A DNA stretch of 64,000 nt from Homalodisca vitripennis (GCF_021130785.1 NC_060214.1:44995001-45059000); one strand, 5' to 3'. Positions 1-8,145 are shown, numbered from the stretch's first letter. Translations and numbers: made by a program. The notes: a model not told the origin generated them from the sequence alone.

Positions 1-80
1 TGATTGGTTGATCTTTCTTATTTTCTTCAAACGTTTGAAGTTTTATCTGATCTTTTTGCTTTAAAAATTTCTTTCTCCAT
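1..80 (-). pseudogene. Start of a divergent minus-strand gene of the virus-like element (partial)
   Basis: An ATG at 80..78 sits in the sequence TTCTATTTAAATGG, the same context that precedes other genes of this element. The frame runs lysine-rich for about 17 codons and then meets a stop near position 27; a shifted frame stays open to the window edge. The gene continues outside the window, so its product cannot be named. It diverges from the plus-strand gene that starts at 121, leaving only about 40 bp for both promoters. That the start is real is inferred mainly from the shared start motif. Confidence 0.35.
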
Positions 81-92
81 TTAAATAGAAGA
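76..92 (-). promoter_or_regulatory. TTCTATNTAAATGG start motif, minus strand
   Basis: On the minus strand the sequence is TTCTATTTAAATGGAG, with ATG at 80..78. It matches the starts at 986, 2562, 2128 and 8161. The TAAATG core resembles late promoters of some large DNA viruses, which is an inference by analogy. Confidence 0.4.
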
Positions 93-120
93 TTTTCATC
101 TTGAAGCAACGCTTGCGAAA

Positions 121-858
121 ATGAAGCTGTTCAAGTTGACTTCAGAAAGCTCTCAATTATTTTTAAACTTGGAACATCCTATACACTTAGAGGAAGAATC
201 AAATTATTTTATCGGTTTAAGCGGTTTTTATTCTGACAATTTTGTAATAAATATTAGTGAAAGTTCTCCTTATTGTATAGGATTTAGTAAGAAGAACATA
301 ACAAAATATTATGGTTTAAACAAAGGATATTATACTTTCGATCAAATAACAAATTCCCTTAAAAATTATCTAAAAACATTCAAACAATCAGATAAATCTT
401 TAAACTTTGACGAAAATAAGTTTGAAATGCAAAAAAAAATTATCTTTCTAATAAAATTCAAATAAAATCACCAGTAAGAATAATGTTTTCAGCAATTATT
501 GTAGATTTATTAGGGTTTGTTCAAGAAACTATTGAGCCAAATCAGGTATATTTAGGAAATAAAACGCCAAAATTTAGAACCGTTTGATGTAATTGAAGTA
601 CATTGTAATCTCGTTGAACCTAGTTTTGAAAATCATACCGAACATTTACACAAAGAATCTGAAATTTTGTACACTTTTTTCCCAAATGTTGCTTATGGAT
701 CAAAAATCAGTGAAAAACCGAATGAAATCGATTATATTCCAATTAGAAAAAATATTAAAAGAATTCAAAAAATCGTTCTAACTATACAAGACTCTGAGGG
801 AAATTTATTAAATAATGAGAGTAAAACAACAATATATTTAAGATTGTCGAAAGAATGA
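121..858 (+). pseudogene. Virus-like element protein, candidate minor capsid (jelly-roll) protein, frameshifted
   Basis: Three open pieces in different frames make up one gene: 121-465, about 466-585, and about 590-858. The last piece carries a run of alternating hydrophobic and polar residues, a GNLLNNES stretch and a TTIYLRLSKE end. I recall this C-terminal pattern from uncharacterised proteins encoded next to protein-primed DNA polymerases in arthropod and cnidarian virus-like elements. The size (about 245 codons) and beta-rich look would suit a minor capsid protein, but that function is inferred, not shown. Breaks: the A-run at 431-439 and one base near 585. It is followed directly by a stray fragment of the BRO gene. 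Confidence 0.5.
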
Positions 859-960
859 TGAATCAAGGGGGAACGAATCGTTCTTACCTTCAAAACTTCA
901 ACTTTCAAAACAACACTATTTTCATTAATGAATCCGGACTTTATTCTCGAAATAAAAATT
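845..960 (+). repeat. Duplicated fragment of the BRO-N gene
   Basis: About 95 bases at 858-952 closely match 1178-1262 inside the BRO gene: both have GAATCAAGGGG, then CTTACCTTCAAA, then CTTTCAAAA, then GAATCYGGACTTTATTCT. The copy encodes the INESGLYS-type stretch of a BRO-N domain in isolation, with no start and an early stop, so it is a stray duplicate between two genes. It has four A residues in CTTTCAAAACAAC where the gene copy has five, which points to the base that breaks the gene copy. Confidence 0.7.
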
Positions 961-972
961 ACTAGTTAAAAA

Positions 973-989
973 TTTTTCTATCTAAATGG
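973..989 (+). promoter_or_regulatory. TTTTTCTATCTAAATGG start motif of the BRO gene
   Basis: This T-rich stretch ends in TAAATGG with the ATG at 986-988, and matches the motif upstream of 2562 (minus), 2128 (minus) and 8161. It fixes the BRO start and is the best candidate for a promoter of the element. Confidence 0.5.
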
Positions 990-1778
990 AGTCACTTGTA
1001 GGCCTACTCAATAATCAACTCAAATTCAATAACACAAATATCTTAACGATTGTAGACGAAAACAATATGATCTGGTTTAAGGCTAAAGATGTTGCAAAAA
1101 TTCTAGAATATGAAAATACTATGCAAACGATCAGATTAAACTTTGACGAAGATGATAAAATTAACGTTTAAAGACATGAATCAAGGGGAGCTATTGAATA
1201 GCTTACCTTCAAACTTTCAAAAACAACACTGTTTTCGTTAATGAATCTGGACTTTATTCTTTAATTTTGAGATCGCATAAATCAGAAGCGAAATTGTTTA
1301 AAAAATTGGGTTACAAAAGAAGTTTTGCCAAGTATTCGTAAATTTGGTGAGTACAAACTTGAAAACAAGATTAAATATTTAGAGGATGAAGTAAAACACT
1401 TGCAAATTAAAGATGAAATCAAAACGGAAATAATCGCAAAAAAAAGTGTAAAAATTGACTTGATGAAACCAGACCTTGTTTGTAAAGATTTTGATAAGAA
1501 AAAACACTATGTTTTTTGTGTTAATTAAGAAGAATCACATGTGGGAATGGCCTTATTACGTTATCAGAGCTCAGAAACGAGAAATACCAAACCGATTAAA
1601 ACATCTAAAAATAAATTATCCTGAATTAGAGATTTTGTTCATTGATGACGAACCAAATTCTATCAATCTGTATAACCAAATGAAAGAATCTTTGAATATT
1701 TTATACAACGGAAATCATTTTACTACAAATATGGCAGAATCTCGACTGATTTATAGAATATCTAAATTAACACGATGA
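986..1778 (+). pseudogene. BRO-N / DUF3627-like protein, frameshifted
   Basis: The first 61 codons (986-1168) form the N-terminal half of a BRO-N (Bro family, N-terminal) domain, with W30-FKAKDVAKILEY as the clearest signature. The second half follows in other frames at about 1170-1305 (FVNESGLYS-type stretch) and at 1305-1528 (VTKEVLPSIRKFGEY, then a Lys/Glu-rich coiled-coil-like part). The C-terminal piece, about 1515-1778, looks like the DUF3627-type tail found on BRO proteins of insect DNA viruses. BRO-N proteins bind DNA and are common in baculoviruses, entomopoxviruses, iridoviruses and phages. The frame changes near 1165, 1228, 1302 and 1508 all fit one extra base in a short homopolymer run. 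Confidence 0.75.
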
Positions 1779-2128
1779 AAATGTTTCTAAATTTTACTAA
1801 AAACTCTCGATTTTATTATATTTTGTTTGTAAATGTTTAGCATAACTAGGTAACCATCGTAGAATTTTTTTTTTCATATTCACAAGGCATTTCGTTTTTA
1901 TAACTTTCGCTGAAAATTTTTTTAGCACAATCTTTGCAAAAAGCATCTTTTCTATCTTTTACTATACTGCCAGTTATTAAATTCAGAAATATTTTTAATT
2001 TCTTTACAAAAGTAACACTTTTTTCTCTTCTAAAGTTAATTTGTTCATTTTAACGTATAATTCCTTACAATAACAGTCTTTTCTATTCTCTTCTTGACAC
2101 TTTGTACATTTCTTTTTTGAGACTCCAT
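1779..2128 (-). pseudogene. Degenerate tandem copy of the Cys-rich zinc-binding gene
   Basis: Read on the minus strand, this stretch repeats the gene at 2185-2562 with shifts and an internal deletion. Both begin ATGGA(G) CCCAAA-like codons in the context TTTTTCTATATAAATGGAG, both carry a LTLEEK stretch, a CxxC pair, an RKD...CKDC stretch and a CEC-like pair. The segments downstream also match: CACGATGAAAATGTT and TTTGTAAATGTTT occur at both 1775-1825 and 2151-2213. It is therefore a tandem duplicate in which this copy has decayed. Confidence 0.65.
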
Positions 2129-2142
2129 TTATATAGAAAAAA
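2125..2142 (-). promoter_or_regulatory. TTTTTTCTATATAAATGG start motif (decayed gene copy)
   Basis: The minus-strand sequence is almost identical to the motif at 2559-2577. It has stayed intact although the coding part behind it has decayed. Confidence 0.45.
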
Positions 2143-2184
2143 TTATTACACGATGAAAATGTTACTAAATTTTATTAAAAACTC

Positions 2185-2562
2185 TTAACTTATGATATTT
2201 GGTTTGTAAATGTTTTTCATAGTTATTTTAAACCATTTTATAATTCTTCCACATTCACAATGAGTATCTTCATAATATAATCTATGAAGATTCTTCTTTA
2301 CACAATCTTTAAAATATGAGTCTTTCTTATCTCTACTATAGTGATCACTATTAAACTCTGAAATTTTTTTAGTTTCTTTACATTTAAGACATTCTTTCTC
2401 TTCCAAAGTTAATTTTTCTATTTTATCATACAGCTCTTTATGATACTTCCTATAACAATCTTTACAATTATAAATAATTCCATCTTTTCTATTCTTATCT
2501 TTATAAAATTCTTCAAAACCTTTTAATTCTTTGCACATTGAACATTTCTTTTGGGCCTCCAT
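2185..2562 (-). CDS. Cys-rich zinc-binding protein of the virus-like element
   Basis: An uninterrupted frame of 125 codons. Cysteines pair as C7/C10 and C33/C36 around an EFYKDKNRKDG stretch, then C58/C61, then a lone CKDC-like remnant near residue 87 (FKDC), and a CECGR pair near residue 101 followed by basic residues. The spacing of paired CxxC motifs fits a zinc ribbon or treble-clef fold like those seen on phage and giant-virus HNH-associated or regulatory proteins; no HNH catalytic motif is visible. The start is set by the TTTTTTCTATATAAATGG motif. It lies just downstream of the integrase, whose end abuts this start. Function is unknown. Confidence 0.6.
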   Translation of the reverse strand: MEAQKKCSMCKELKGFEEFYKDKNRKDGIIYNCKDCYRKYHKELYDKIEKLTLEEKECLKCKETKKISEFNSDHYSRDKKDSYFKDCVKKNLHRLYYEDTHCECGRIIKWFKITMKNIYKPNIIS

Positions 2563-2577
2563 TTATATAGAAAAAAA
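2559..2577 (-). promoter_or_regulatory. TTTTTTTCTATATAAATGG start motif of the Cys-rich gene
   Basis: T-run, CTATATAA and ATGG directly at the start codon 2562..2560. The integrase C-terminal frame reads into this motif and, allowing for one base of the T-run, would stop at its TAA, so stop and start abut. Confidence 0.5.
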
Positions 2578-3404
2578 TCTTTGACTTTCTCAATTCATAT
2601 TCATAAAACTTTCCGGTTATTTCTTCATTATTTAAATCTTTTTATACTATAAGTTACAGGATCTGTGTTATTAATTTGATAAATCACAAAGATTTCTCTT
2701 GACCAATTGTTCTTATATTTGTTCGAAAATGTTGTTTTTTTACTAACAATTCTTACATGATCATTGACTTTTAAATTTAGTTTTCGTGTGAATTTCTGGT
2801 GGAACATACTTAAAAAACCGACTCTAATAACTCTTTTTCTGCATCTTTATCTACGTCTTTAGGCTTCATTTTGATTGTGCTATGAACAGTATCGTTATAT
2901 TTCTTTACGATTTCTTGAAGAATATCGATCCATTTAAAGTTTTTATTAATCTCAAAAATTACTTTCATTCTCTCATTTTGAGTTCTGTTATATCTCTCTA
3001 CAATACTTGATTTCTCTTCGTTTTCAGTATGATAAATCTTAATGTTGTATTTTCTCAAAACATCGTTAAATTCTTTATTTTTAAACTCTAAACCCTTATC
3101 TGTATGAAGTAGGTTTGGAGGTTTGTGATTGATCCTTATGGCATCTTTTACTATATCTTCGAAAGCTTTTGAAACATCCTTGCCGTTTTTTCTTTTGATA
3201 GCTCTTGACCAAGCATATTTTGAGAAAGTATCAATAACATTTAACATATACTTGAATCCATCATTTTGATCCGAATAATTAGACATTATAACTAAATCTG
3301 CTGCCCATAAATCGTCAATTCCTAAAGTTATAATTTTTTCTCTTTTTAAACTTTTTTTTTTTCGTACTGGTGCATGAATTTCTCTAGCTTCAATCTCGAT
3401 TTAT
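2565..3404 (-). pseudogene. Retroviral-type (DDE) integrase of the virus-like element
   Basis: The frame is open from about 3404 without an ATG and to 2810; the first ATG (3286) would cut off the catalytic core. The catalytic triad is visible: D in WAADLV (codon 3298-3296), D63 in HTDKGLEF and E97 in SSIVERYN, counting from the ATG at 3286, with 33 residues between the last two. Conserved NDGFKYMLNVIDTFSKYAW and KYNDTVHSTIKMKP stretches fit the Polinton/Maverick integrase family, which joins element ends to host DNA. A chromo-like C-terminal part continues in other frames (about 2810-2570, with NWSREIFVI and KFYEYEL). Breaks near 2814, 2773 and 2638 lie in A or T runs. The true N-terminus is probably upstream of 3404, beyond a TAA. 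Confidence 0.85.
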
Positions 3405-3413
3405 TCCTTATTC

Positions 3414-3593
3414 TTAGATTCTTTCTTTACTTGTTTTTTCATTTGGATTCTTTATAAATTTACTCTTATTTGTCTTACATTTTGAACATTTTGCTGCAAT
3501 TCTATACAATCCGTTTTGAGTTTGAACGATTTTAGAATCTATATTTTTCGTTTTTTTCTTGCATTTGTGGCAGTGAATCAAATCATCTTCCAT
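3414..3593 (-). CDS. Small zinc-ribbon protein, 59 codons, intact
   Basis: An uninterrupted minus-strand frame from ATG 3593 to TAA 3416-3414. Two cysteine pairs, CHKCKKKT at residues 8-15 and CSKCKTNKSKF near residues 36-46, with a short QNGLYR stretch between them, resemble the small DUF5679-like zinc ribbons found beside polymerases and integrases in such elements. It sits between the polymerase and integrase genes on the same strand. Its start overlaps the polymerase end in ATGTAAATGG: the polymerase TAA touches this ATG. The role is unknown; zinc binding is inferred from the cysteines. It is the only gene here apart from the Cys-rich one with no visible break. Confidence 0.65.
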   Translation of the reverse strand: MEDDLIHCHKCKKKTKNIDSKIVQTQNGLYRIAAKCSKCKTNKSKFIKNPNEKTSKERI

Positions 3594-3597
3594 TTAC
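3590..3597 (-). promoter_or_regulatory. GTAAATGG stop-start overlap of polymerase and zinc-ribbon genes
   Basis: Minus-strand ATGTAAATGG: the TAA ends the polymerase reading frame and the next ATG (3593..3591) begins the zinc-ribbon gene. The TAAATGG core is the same as at the other starts, but the upstream TTTCTAT part is missing. Confidence 0.45.
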
Positions 3598-3711
3598 ATG
3601 TCAAAGTTTCCAAGTTTATTTAACTCATCTAATATATCAGATTTTGCTTCATTTTTATAGCCATAAGGTACTGTATCGATCTTATTTTCTAGAACGATTC
3701 TCTTATCATCT

Positions 3712-4515
3712 TTAGCGTTCAGTGCTAACTTGTTTATAGTGACGGTGTACAATTTCATGTTTATAGCTTTTTATTACAGTCATCTCCCTAAATTCTTCTT
3801 TATCTTCGAACAAACATCTCTTTAAGTTTTCGATATTTATTGTTTTATTTACAACGCTTCTCTTAATTCCTTTACACTTAACTGGATTTTTGTCTAGATA
3901 TTTGTACGAGTACATCTTTGATCTTAAACCACAAAATTCTTCTAATATCTCGCCGTTCAATTCGTCTTTGAATTTCCCTATTACCTTCTTATTTTTTAGT
4001 AGTGAAACATTCATGATCTTTTGGATAGTCCGCTCGTATCGAAAATCATCTATATTTTCTTTAATAATTTTAAAAGGATCTCGTTTCAATTCTAGGAAAT
4101 AACTGTCTGTATCCATGTAACACAGATTCAAATCTGGATCAAACTTCTTTAATTTGTTGTAATAAAACTCGTTTATTAGCAATTTTGAGAGGTCGAGAAC
4201 TGAAAATCCTATGTAAATCGGTTTGTTAAATTTAACCTTTTGTTTGTACATGTGACTCGCTATACAGTTGTCGTCAAAGATATTGAAACATTTGAAATTC
4301 GTTTTCTTAGCTTGTTTCATTGAAAATTCTTCGTTTCCTAGTTTAATATCACATCTATTTCTTACATTTTCCATCGATTTTCGAAAAACCGAGTTGTTCA
4401 TAAGCTTATAAAAGTCCTTCTCAAAGTCACTTATAGCCTTGGTTCTCATACTAGTATTAAAATCGATATATTCTTTCATGAAAGGTTTCTGATCAAACGC
4501 AATAACCCTATTCAC
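3712..4515 (-). pseudogene. Polymerase block: palm motifs B and C
   Basis: A 267-codon open block. Motif B is KLMNNSVFRKSMEN (residues 37-50): the position usually held by glycine in the family B K-x3-N-S-x-Y/F-G motif is R45 here. Motif C is CYMDTDSYF (residues 132-140), with both catalytic aspartates D135 and D137 present. A KxKGIKRSV stretch near residue 212 fits the Lys-containing motif near the thumb. The last 20 or so codons of the open block are out of frame; the true end follows in another frame to 3594 (break near 3750). Confidence 0.85.
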
Positions 4516-4560
4516 ATGTTTTTTAAAATAATACCTTGTTCTAGATAGAATTTCAAATTT

Positions 4561-4851
4561 CTAGAATGAACAACATATTCTGTTTTTGTTTTTAAAAAGA
4601 GTTGTGCAAAGTTTGTTGTTATAATGTTCTGGAGCAAGAGGTAAATCTTTGTGATGTTCATGCAAATTTGTTGGATATTCAAGATCAACTTCTAAAATAT
4701 ATCCATAATCTTCGTCGCCAGTGAGTTCCAAAATTGTTTCTTTCCATTCTGCTGTTGTATACGTTTTAGGATCCATCCACTTGATTTCGTTATATGGTAA
4801 ATTTTGCATAAGTCCATACCCATAAAGGTTGTTTGCATCGACGTACAACAA
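4561..4851 (-). pseudogene. Polymerase block: palm motif A
   Basis: MLYVDANNLYGYGLMQNLP contains motif A: D5 is the catalytic aspartate and NNLYGYGM-like residues replace the SLYP of other family B enzymes, as is usual in this element group. It is followed by GYILEVDLEYP and LPLAPEH stretches. The frame ends in TAG at 4561 because of an extra base in the A-rich run near 4585-4600; the continuation (VVHSRNLKFY in the next frame) leads into the motif B block. Confidence 0.85.
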
Positions 4852-4871
4852 ATAGTTTTCGGGCTTTGTCT

Positions 4872-5425
4872 TATCAAAATCTTTTAAATATTTGTTTATT
4901 TGCTTTCACATATCGTTTAATACATTGAGAAATGCCTCCGCGAATACCTTTTTCGATCATCAAATACATATTATAATCACTAATTAATTGTAATTCTATA
5001 TTCGTTAATTTTAACATAGCATCCCATGCAAGACTGGGAGCTGTTAGATAGTGTGCTGGATCAAGTTAATAGCAATTCAAACAAATATTCCTAAAATTTT
5101 CAAAGATATCAGCGAGCAATAGAACATCTTGAATGTTATAGAGATCGGAGTAATTTCCTAGATTTTTTACTTTTAATTTGTTCCATACATTTAAGTAGTG
5201 TTGAAAATCTTTCTCAGATATGCTCTCATCTGTCAAAAGTGAATAGAAATCTTGAATTCTCAATTCTTCTGTGTAATCAAGTTTTTCAATACTGTCGATA
5301 AATTCATAGGGAAATATTCCTTTTCCAGATAGAATTTTAAAGATTTCTTCTTCGTCATTTGGTTGTCTATCTAGAATTGCGTTCAGACCATCTTGTATAA
5401 AATGATTTGTATGTTTGGAAATCAT
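4872..5425 (-). pseudogene. Polymerase block: Exo III and linker to the palm
   Basis: The frame from 5425 carries Y96-NIQ-D100-VLLLADIFENF, the YxxxD-type Exo III motif. A TAA at 5068-5066 interrupts it in frame, and the same frame continues beyond with LDPAHYLTAPSLAWDAML and IEKGIRGGISQC, both hallmark stretches before motif A in this family. This TAA is the only clear nonsense substitution in the polymerase. A further break lies near 4896. Confidence 0.8.
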
Positions 5426-5855
5426 CTTTTTTGAGGTTTTTAGCTAACTTTTCTATAGACGATGCCATAAATCTGAACGTATCTACGAAAGAAAACTTGA
5501 TGAACTTTCTTGGTTTATCATCTTCAAACTCATATCCATATCCAGAATTTACAGAATAATTTATATATTTCTCATCTGTGTTTGCGATCAAATCAACATT
5601 ACCATACTGTTTTGCCAATTCTTTTATGTACAAATGAGAATCGTAATTTGACATATTGTGACAGAAAACTGGAATATTTTGAGGAAATTTGAGATTCAAG
5701 TTACAAGATAAATGAGCTGAACCTCTAAATTTACCTGTTAAATGACAATGATCTCGTACTTTTTTTCTTGTTTGATTATCAAAACCATCACATTCGCAAA
5801 TATGACAAACGTTTGCATTTTGGTATGAAATTTCTTCTTCTTCAGTCAATTTCAT
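5367..5855 (-). pseudogene. Polymerase block: endonuclease VII-like zinc module and Exo II
   Basis: Residues C17 and C20, DHCHLTGKFRG (35-45), H48 and C51 form the zinc-binding and HNH-like signature of recombination endonuclease VII. Next comes VFCHNMSNYDSHLYIKEL (residues 63-80), with D72 as Exo II. In phage T4, endonuclease VII cuts branched DNA; here the module is embedded between Exo I and Exo II of a polymerase, so a role in resolving branched replication products is inference. The last 15 codons are out of frame (A-run near 5425). Confidence 0.8.
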
Positions 5856-6008
5856 AGGTATTTTTATTCTTAGAATTATACTTTTTAGCTATGTATATCG
5901 ATAATTTATTAAGTTCTTCAAACAATTTTGCAGGAACATTTGGCAAATCTTCTTCATTTTTTGCTCGATAACATATCGGCTTGTACATACGATTGGTCAC
6001 ATTAGACA

Positions 6009-6194
6009 CTAAATATAAGAGTTAAAACCATAAGGAATGTGCTTCTGAATCTTGGTTGTAGTCGACTTTTGCGGATTGTTTTTGCATGTGGGAATCTTCT
6101 CTAATATGCTCTCAAAATCCATATAAATAACGTAAGGATGAGAAAATTTCTTTTGATAATTAGTAAATGTTGTTGTTTGACCTGGAAACGGCAT
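6009..6194 (-). pseudogene. Polymerase block: Exo I
   Basis: YVIYMDFESIL at residues 21-31 holds D26 and E28, the Exo I (DxE) pair of the 3'-5' proofreading domain. The block begins with MPFPGQTTTF, a short stretch that precedes Exo I in this family, and ends at a frame change near 6016; the next frame continues with SNVTNRMYKPICY. Confidence 0.75.
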
Positions 6195-6219
6195 AATTGG
6201 CTTACAAACTTCGTGATTT

Positions 6220-6770
6220 TTACAAATTTCTAAATGATCTGTTAAATCTCCAGATTTGTAGAAATGGCTTTAAACATCTTCTGCATAGAAATTTTTTATT
6301 TTTACACTTAGATAACTGAGAAAATACAAGTTTGTTTAAATCTGTTATCAAAACATAATGAGATTTTTCATCTTGTTTTACATACAATAAATTGATTTCT
6401 AATTTGGCGTCATAAACTTCTGAAATTTGCAACGGAACAATATTGAGTTTTTCATCAAAACTATAGACATTTACAGACATTTTCGGATAATTATACTTTG
6501 CTTTACTGCTTCGTTTTTCAAATAATTGTATATCTTTTAAAGACATTGGATACTCGAAACCTGAAAATATCTCGTCATTTACAAATTTTTCATATTGTTT
6601 TTGATCTTTCGCAGTCTCTTTCGGGGTTTTTCAATAGCACATCGGATAGAATAAATAAAGCAATAATCATCTTTATTTTTGATATTTATACAAGCTTTCT
6701 TATCTTTGATTTTCTTTGGTAAATCGATATATGATCCTGCGTTCATAAATTCGTGTTTATTAAGGCTCAA
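6220..6770 (-). pseudogene. Polymerase block: conserved N-terminal region
   Basis: Two frames cover this: 6770-6579 with GSYIDLPKKIKDKKACINIKNKDDYCFIYSI and 6546-6220 with FEYPMSLKDIQLFEKRS, VNVYSFDEKLNIVPL, KSHYVLITDLNKL and CRRCLKPF. The stretches are the recognisable region upstream of the exonuclease in large insect element polymerases; the final CxxC looks like a second finger whose partner histidines lie in the next frame near 6235. The break near 6256 is one extra base after CCATT. Confidence 0.75.
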
Positions 6771-7510
6771 AATCAGTTGTTTACAGCGTTTTAATGTCCA
6801 TCCAGAACCTCGATTAGGATGATTTGTCTGTTCTCGATGTGTTAATTTATTAAATTGTTTAGAAATAAAGTCGTTTTATGTCAAAGATTTCGTCTGCTTT
6901 TATAGTAAAGTACATTGGACAAGTTTGTGTTTCACCGTTCACTAAAGTTCGTTCGTATTCGCATTCTAAAGAGAGATAACCCTTCATATATTTTTAACAT
7001 TTTCTTGAAATTTCTCGATTAAACTCTTAATTTCTGACCGCATAATTGATAGATATTTGTAAATTGACATGGAATTATCGTTTTAAATTTGTTAAAATGT
7101 ATTGCTTGAAAAGACCGTGTATTGAGGATAAAACTTCTACATCAATGATATTTTCAGGTTTCTCATTAAGAGTTTTGTCAATTTCTTCGATCATTTCAGA
7201 CTTAGTTTTATCGTTTGTTTCAATGGACAATTTCTCAGCGATTGATTGAATTTTTTCATCTTTAAATAGATTGAGATCTTTTTTTACTTTCCTTAAAATT
7301 TTTCTTTAGTTCACCGCAATTTTTTCTATATTATACATGTTTTGGTGATCGGCAATTTGATTTTCTTTAACCCAAGTCCTCAAATAATTTAGTTCTTTTT
7401 CATAAATATCTTTATTTTTTAGATGATTTTTCGACTTATAATGACGAGTATAGTGATGTTCGAAAATGTCTTTTTTGCAGTACGGGGCACTCTATCTTTT
7501 TCCGCTCCAT
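6771..7510 (-). pseudogene. Polymerase N-terminus: C2H2 finger and poorly conserved linker
   Basis: An ATG at 7510..7508 follows TTTAAATATGG. Allowing for one surplus C in GCCCCG near 7484, the frame reads CPYCKKDIFEHHYTRHYKSKNH, a classical C2H2 finger. The rest (about 7420-6780) is open only in short pieces in several frames, Lys/Glu-rich and probably helical, with an IKADEIFDI stretch near 6890. I took 7510 as the start because nothing similar is seen upstream and a repeat cluster begins there. Confidence 0.6.
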
Positions 7511-7559
7511 ATTTAAAGAGCAAAAATTTGAATCTGCCAAGTTTTACTATTTAGTAAAA

Positions 7560-8010
7560 TATCTTTTTATTAAGCTGAAAAATAGCAATAATTCAGTAGA
7601 TTTCTAAGGATTTTTATCAAAATTTGATAAAAATTAGCACAATTTATGTAGAAAACAGCGTTAAATGTTTCTATTTTATATAGGAAAAATTTAAAGATTT
7701 TGATACAAATCAGCAGAATTTATGATTTAACAGCGTTAGATTCTTCTATTTATATAGGGAAAATTTGTATAACTCAGACTTTGAAAAGTGGAGAATTTTA
7801 CTAGAATTTGACACAAATCAGCACAAATTGTAGTAAAACAGCTGTAGATAGATTGTTTCTATTTAGATAGGAAAAAGAATTTATTTAGAGATTTTCTAAA
7901 TTTCAAATTTTTAGTGATTTTTCGAGAAATTTCGTTCAAATTATCAACTTTTAAGCTAAAAATCCGCAATAATTAGAGATATTTCAGTAGATTTTTAGGA
8001 TTTTTTAAAA
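7560..8010. repeat. Repeat cluster upstream of the polymerase gene
   Basis: Three degenerate direct repeats of about 73-79 bp lie at 7620-7692, 7696-7767 and 7804-7882. Each holds ATTTGAYAMAAATYAGCA, an ACAGC core and TTTCTATTTANATAGG plus an A-run. They are flanked by a second repeat pair, 7572-7620 and 7952-8008, sharing AAGCTRAAAA, GCAATAATT, TTCAGTAGATTTYTAGGATTTTT. There is no coding sequence. The position between divergent polymerase and OB-fold genes suggests a control region or replication origin (inference). The TTTCTATTTATATAGG part closely resembles the start motif seen at the genes. Confidence 0.75.
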
Positions 8011-8042
8011 AAACTCTAGTATGTATGCACCTTAAGAGCTGT

Positions 8043-8080
8043 GGTTTTGACCCTAAAAACACGTTTTTAGGGTCAAAACC
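8043..8080. other. 38-bp near-perfect palindrome (18-bp arms, 2-nt spacer)
   Basis: GGTTTTGACCCTAAAAAC at 8043-8060 is the exact reverse complement of 8063-8080, with AC between. It is followed by CCGGTTTTTT, so in the plus direction it looks like a hairpin plus T-run. All 18 base pairs are intact in an element with many breaks. Origin, terminator, protein-binding site or packaging signal are all possible; the sequence does not say which. Confidence 0.9.
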
Positions 8081-8145
8081 CCGGTTTTTTGTGTATTTTG
8101 GAAGTATAGTGCTGATTTTTCACCTTAAAAGTGTAGAAGTATTAA

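Larger units (their letters stand above)
3594..7510 (-). pseudogene. Protein-primed-type family B DNA polymerase of the virus-like element, frameshifted
   Basis: Blocks of one gene of about 1,300 codons follow in order on the minus strand: C2H2 finger (about 7490-7420), a conserved N-terminal region (6770-6220), Exo I (6194-6009), an endonuclease VII-like zinc module with Exo II (5855-5367), Exo III and a linker (5425-4872), palm motif A (4851-4561) and motifs B and C (4515-3712), then a tail to the TAA at 3596-3594. This order and length match the large DNA polymerases of Polinton-like and related elements in insects and cnidarians. It would copy the element's linear DNA. Breaks are mostly single-base indels (near 7484, 6256, 6016, 5862, 5425, 4896, 4595, 3750), plus one in-frame TAA at 5068-5066. 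The blocks are listed separately. Confidence 0.85.

Noticed and set aside
3890..4102. Plus-strand frame opposite the polymerase
   Set aside because: Antisense shadow of the motif B/C block of the polymerase.
7560..8010. CRISPR-like array
   Set aside because: Repeats are degenerate, irregularly spaced, larger than CRISPR repeats and lie in eukaryotic DNA without cas genes.
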